7,753 nucleotides of DNA, taken from assembly GCA_031266115.1 (NCBI GenBank), contig JAISBQ010000233.1:1-7753 (forward strand). Direction: 5' to 3'. Positions 5,646 to 7,753 of this stretch are shown here, piece by piece. The position numbers were made by a program, and so were the translations under genes. The notes beneath the pieces were generated by a model that was given only the letters and a program-made list of their open reading frames with translations, did not search any database and had not been told where the DNA came from. Position 1 is the first letter of the stretch, and each line of letters begins with the position of its first letter. Source of the stretch: Bifidobacteriaceae bacterium. Its GTDB lineage: Bacteria > Actinomycetota > Actinomycetes > Actinomycetales > WQXJ01.

Positions 5646-7391
5646 TTACTCGGCCCACGCACGGGCAGCGGCAACGGCGTCTTGAGCCGACGCCAACTGC
5701 TCGGCCACTCGCCTGGGCGCCGTGCCGCCGATCGCGTCGCGCGACGCGATCGATCCGGCCACACTCAGCACGTCCCGCACACTGGGGGCCGATCCGAGAG
5801 CGTCTCGCCACGTACCCGGCGGGGTATCGGCGGGGGACCCGGTCCCTGTGCGCGACCCGCCGTCCTCTCCTGGCCCATCCCGGACACCTGGGGGCAACAC
5901 GCCGAGCGACTTCACGCCACCGTCCCCAACCAGCGAATTCCGCACGCCCGTGGCCAACCGCGCATCGATCCCGGCAAAGTCCTCGTCGGTCAGGTCCCAC
6001 AGTTCGACGCCGCGTTCTTCCGCGACGCGCACGGCCCTGCCCGCGGCCGCGTGGGCGTCGCGGAACGGAACACCGGCGCGGACTAACCACTCCGCCACAT
6101 CGGTCGCCAAGGAGAATCCCTGCGGGGCGAGGGCTGCGAGGCGGTCGGTGTGGAACGTCATCGTCCGCATCATTCCCGCGAGCGCGGGAAGGAGGAGACC
6201 CAGGGTGTCCACGGCGTCGAAGACCGGCTCCTTGTCTTCCTGCAGGTCGCGGTTGTAGGCGAGCGGGAGACCCTTGAGTGTCGCGAGGAGGCCCGTGAGG
6301 TCGCCGATCAGCCGGCCCGCCTTGCCGCGCGTGAGTTCCGCGATGTCGGGGTTCTTCTTCTGCGGCATGATGCTCGAACCGGTGGAGTAGGCGTCATCCA
6401 GCGTGACAAACGCGAACTCGGCGGTGGCCCACACGATGACCTCCTCCGCGAGCCGGGACAAGTCCACGCCGATCATCGCCGCGACGAACGAGAACTCCGC
6501 CACCACATCCCGTGCCGCCGTGCCGTCGATCGAATTCTCGACGGGACCGTCGAAGCCCAGTTCGCGGGCCACGGCCTCCGGATCCAGCCCGAGGGATGTC
6601 CCAGCGAGTGCCCCCGACCCATAGGGCGAGCGGGCGGCACGCTGGTCCCAGTCGCGCAGACGGTCCACATCGCGCAGCAAGGGCCACACATGGGCCAACA
6701 GATGGTGGGCGAGGAGCACGGGTTGGGCGTGCTGCATGTGGGTGCGCCCGGGCATCGGGGCATCGGGGTGCGCGGAGGCCTGGGCGATGAGGGCGTCCGC
6801 CAACTCGGCGATTCCCCCGACGATGGCGCGCGCCGCCTCACGCAGGTACATCCGGACAAGCGTGGCGATCTGGTCGTTTCTGGACCGTCCGGCGCGTAGC
6901 TTGCCGCCCAGGTCGGGGCCGAGGATGTCGAGCAGTCCGCGCTCCAGGGCGGTGTGGACATCCTCATCCGCGGGGATTGGAGCGAACACGCCTGTCTCGA
7001 CCGCCTCGTCGAGGCGGTCGAGACCCTGGAGCATGCTGGCGAGTTCGGCATCTGTCAGCAGGCCAGCGGCGCGCAGCACCCGTGCGTGGGCGCGCGAGCC
7101 GGCGATATCGACCTTCGCCAGACGCCAATCGAAGTGCGTCGAGGCCGACAAGGCGGCCAGCGCCGGTGAAGGCCCGGCGGTGAACCGCCCACCCCACAGG
7201 GACACCTCTGGTTCTGCGTCCCCCCTCGGCGCCCTATCTGCGTCCGGCGCAGATAGGGCGGGTGCAGCGCCCTGAGCGGGTTCGGCGTGGGGCGCGGATA
7301 TGGCGGTCGAGACGTGCTGGGCGGGAGCACCTGGCTCGGCGTGGGCCGCGGGCGCGGCAGGCGCGGCGTCCTGGGCGGGTTCGTGCGTCAT
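5646..7391 (-). CDS. argH: Argininosuccinate lyase with N-terminal extension and C-terminal insertion
   Basis: Splits argininosuccinate into arginine and fumarate, the last step of arginine biosynthesis; a cytosolic homotetramer of the fumarase/aspartase superfamily. Residue numbers count from the TTG at 7403. Landmarks are LWGGRF (69-74), LRAGRSRNDQIAT (169-181), GRTHMQHAQP (219-228) with the conserved His222, and the signature GSSIMPQKKNP (342-352) with the catalytic serine loop; the C-terminus GSIASRDAIGGTAPRRVAEQL is normal. Relative to the usual 460-475 residues, two segments are extra: about 66 Ala/Pro-rich residues before LWGGRF, and about 53 residues between GVR (res 488) and VRDVLSVAG (from res 542). 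Start options are ATG 7391 (chosen), TTG 7403, or GTG 7205 just before LWGGRF, which would remove the extension. GC-rich third positions in the extension favour it being translated. The motifs are intact, so the enzyme is probably active. Confidence 0.96.
   Translation of the reverse strand: MTHEPAQDAAPAAPAAHAEPGAPAQHVSTAISAPHAEPAQGAAPALSAPDADRAPRGDAEPEVSLWGGRFTAGPSPALAALSASTHFDWRLAKVDIAGSRAHARVLRAAGLLTDAELASMLQGLDRLDEAVETGVFAPIPADEDVHTALERGLLDILGPDLGGKLRAGRSRNDQIATLVRMYLREAARAIVGGIAELADALIAQASAHPDAPMPGRTHMQHAQPVLLAHHLLAHVWPLLRDVDRLRDWDQRAARSPYGSGALAGTSLGLDPEAVARELGFDGPVENSIDGTAARDVVAEFSFVAAMIGVDLSRLAEEVIVWATAEFAFVTLDDAYSTGSSIMPQKKNPDIAELTRGKAGRLIGDLTGLLATLKGLPLAYNRDLQEDKEPVFDAVDTLGLLLPALAGMMRTMTFHTDRLAALAPQGFSLATDVAEWLVRAGVPFRDAHAAAGRAVRVAEERGVELWDLTDEDFAGIDARLATGVRNSLVGDGGVKSLGVLPPGVRDGPGEDGGSRTGTGSPADTPPGTWRDALGSAPSVRDVLSVAGSIASRDAIGGTAPRRVAEQLASAQDAVAAARAWAE
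5781..5939 (-). other. In-frame 53-codon insertion within argH
   Basis: This DNA encodes a Gly/Pro/Asp/Thr-rich, probably disordered stretch (containing VLPPGVRDGPGEDGG and SPADTPPGT) where other ArgH proteins as I know them pass directly from a segment like LTPEVR to VLSVAGSxASRD. It is flanked by the 6-bp direct repeat CCGCAC at 5775-5780 and 5940-5945, so the VR codons (GTGCGG) occur at both edges. The 159-bp length is a multiple of three. It may be a transposed repeat element or a tandem-duplication remnant; no terminal inverted repeats were seen. Confidence 0.6.
7230..7260. repeat. Perfect 13-bp hairpin inside the argH N-terminal extension
   Basis: CGCCCTATCTGCG (7230-7242) and CGCAGATAGGGCG (7248-7260) are exact complements around a 5-nt loop, TCCGG. 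In the argH frame the region reads PALSAPDADRAP and uses CTA, TCT and AGG codons that look rare for this genome. On the argH mRNA the hairpin would sit about 30 nt upstream of the alternative GTG start at 7205 and could act on translation if that start is used. Confidence 0.8.
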
Positions 7392-7449
7392 CGGCGGGCT
7401 CAACTTCTTGTGGTGGCGGACAGGGTCGGCATCGGCAACCGACGCGCCA

Positions 7450-7476
7450 AGTATCCCCGATCACCTCGCGCGAGGT
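7450..7476 (-). promoter_or_regulatory. Candidate argH promoter -10 with adjoining palindromic operator-like site
   Basis: On the minus strand GATACT (7450-7455) resembles an actinobacterial -10 box and would start transcription about 50 nt before the argH ATG. The perfect 14-bp palindrome ACCTCGCGCGAGGT (7463-7476) lies 7 bp upstream of it, inside the -35/-10 spacer zone. No TTGACA-like -35 is visible, and the site does not look like an AT-rich ArgR box. Confidence 0.25.
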
Positions 7477-7591
7477 TTGGCACACTGCGGCGGGCACGGG
7501 GAGGCGTCCGGCGAATCGAGCGCGAGCTTTCGCGTACGCCGATCCCGGATCCGGCTCACGTAAGGCGCCTCGAATGTGCCAAACCTCGCGC
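7468..7591. repeat. 17-bp perfect inverted repeat with a 90-bp spacer
   Basis: GCGCGAGGTTTGGCACA (7468-7484) is the exact reverse complement of 7575-7591. Inside are GAGGCG (7501-7506) with CGCCTC (7566-7571), and the palindrome CCGGATCCGG (7545-7554), giving a nested fold. Both outer arms carry the half-site GTGCC(A/G)(A/G)AC that also begins the hairpin arms at 4540 and 4675. It could be a small non-autonomous element, a structured RNA or a paired protein-binding site; no transposase is present. Confidence 0.75.
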
Positions 7592-7753
7592 CCGATCCCG
7601 CGCGACCGCTCCCATGTGTGCGAGTCCTCGCTTACGACTGCTGTCGGCCCCGGCAACAGCCTGGACGCACCACCCACCCCGCGCCCCCCAACCCCGCCAA
7701 CCTGAAACTCGGCGATGCGCGATGGGCTGCAGACAGTGCGCGTGACCGCGCCG

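Larger units (their letters stand above)
7404..7753. other. argH upstream region, no confident gene
   Basis: No arginine operon gene (such as argG) abuts argH here; I see no supported gene in the last 350 bp. The region holds a long inverted repeat (7468-7484 with 7575-7591), a 14-bp palindrome (7463-7476) and a possible -10 box (7450-7455). A plus-strand ATG at 7715 opens 13 codons with GC-rich third positions to the right edge and could be the start of a divergent gene, but the fragment is too short to support. The C-rich stretch at about 7667-7695 has no evident function. Confidence 0.6.

Noticed and set aside
6174..6191. 18-bp inverted repeat TTCCCGCGAGCGCGGGAA, reminiscent of dispersed REP-type repeats
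   Set aside because: It lies inside a normal, conserved-looking ArgH stretch (LLLPALAGMMRT) with no extra residues, so the coding sequence explains it.
7715..7753. Possible start of a plus-strand gene (ATG CGC GAT ...)
   Set aside because: Only 13 codons are visible, without a good ribosome binding site; too short to support.

Overview
The window comes from a very GC-rich bacterium, most likely an actinomycete (Actinomycetota). The base is GC-rich third codon positions, GTG starts on three or four genes, an argH then (kinase) then tyrS order familiar from actinobacteria, and a one-piece GcvP P-protein downstream of gcvT and gcvH. The genus cannot be fixed from the sequence.

Every gene I can support lies on the minus strand, so biological order runs from high to low coordinates: argH (argininosuccinate lyase, last step of arginine synthesis), a small P-loop kinase-like ATPase, a 788-bp gap, tyrS (tyrosyl-tRNA synthetase), then gcvT, gcvH and the first 414 codons of gcvP, which runs off the left edge. 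gcvT, gcvH and gcvP supply three of the four glycine cleavage components (T, H and P proteins). Spacing tightens along this run: 75 bp tyrS-gcvT, 44 bp gcvT-gcvH, and a 4-base GTGA overlap gcvH-gcvP. That suggests one transcript that may include tyrS.

The least ordinary parts are non-coding. Positions 4125-4912, between the kinase and tyrS, hold no believable gene but are packed with inverted repeats. Two closely related long hairpins (4540-4596 and 4675-4733) share near-identical 19-21 base arms. A chain of palindromes and overlapping, mutually exclusive hairpins (4750-4898) follows the kinase stop, and a 7-bp tandem repeat lies at 4270-4296. The argH upstream region (7404-7753) contains a 17-bp perfect inverted repeat with a 90-bp spacer, and a 14-bp palindrome beside a possible -10 box.

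ArgH itself is odd. It has an Ala/Pro-rich N-terminal extension of about 66 residues whose DNA contains a 13-bp perfect hairpin, and an in-frame insertion of about 53 Gly/Pro/Asp-rich residues near the C-terminus, flanked by a 6-bp direct repeat. The other enzymes look intact and ordinary. I see no mobile-element genes, CRISPR array, tRNA or rRNA.
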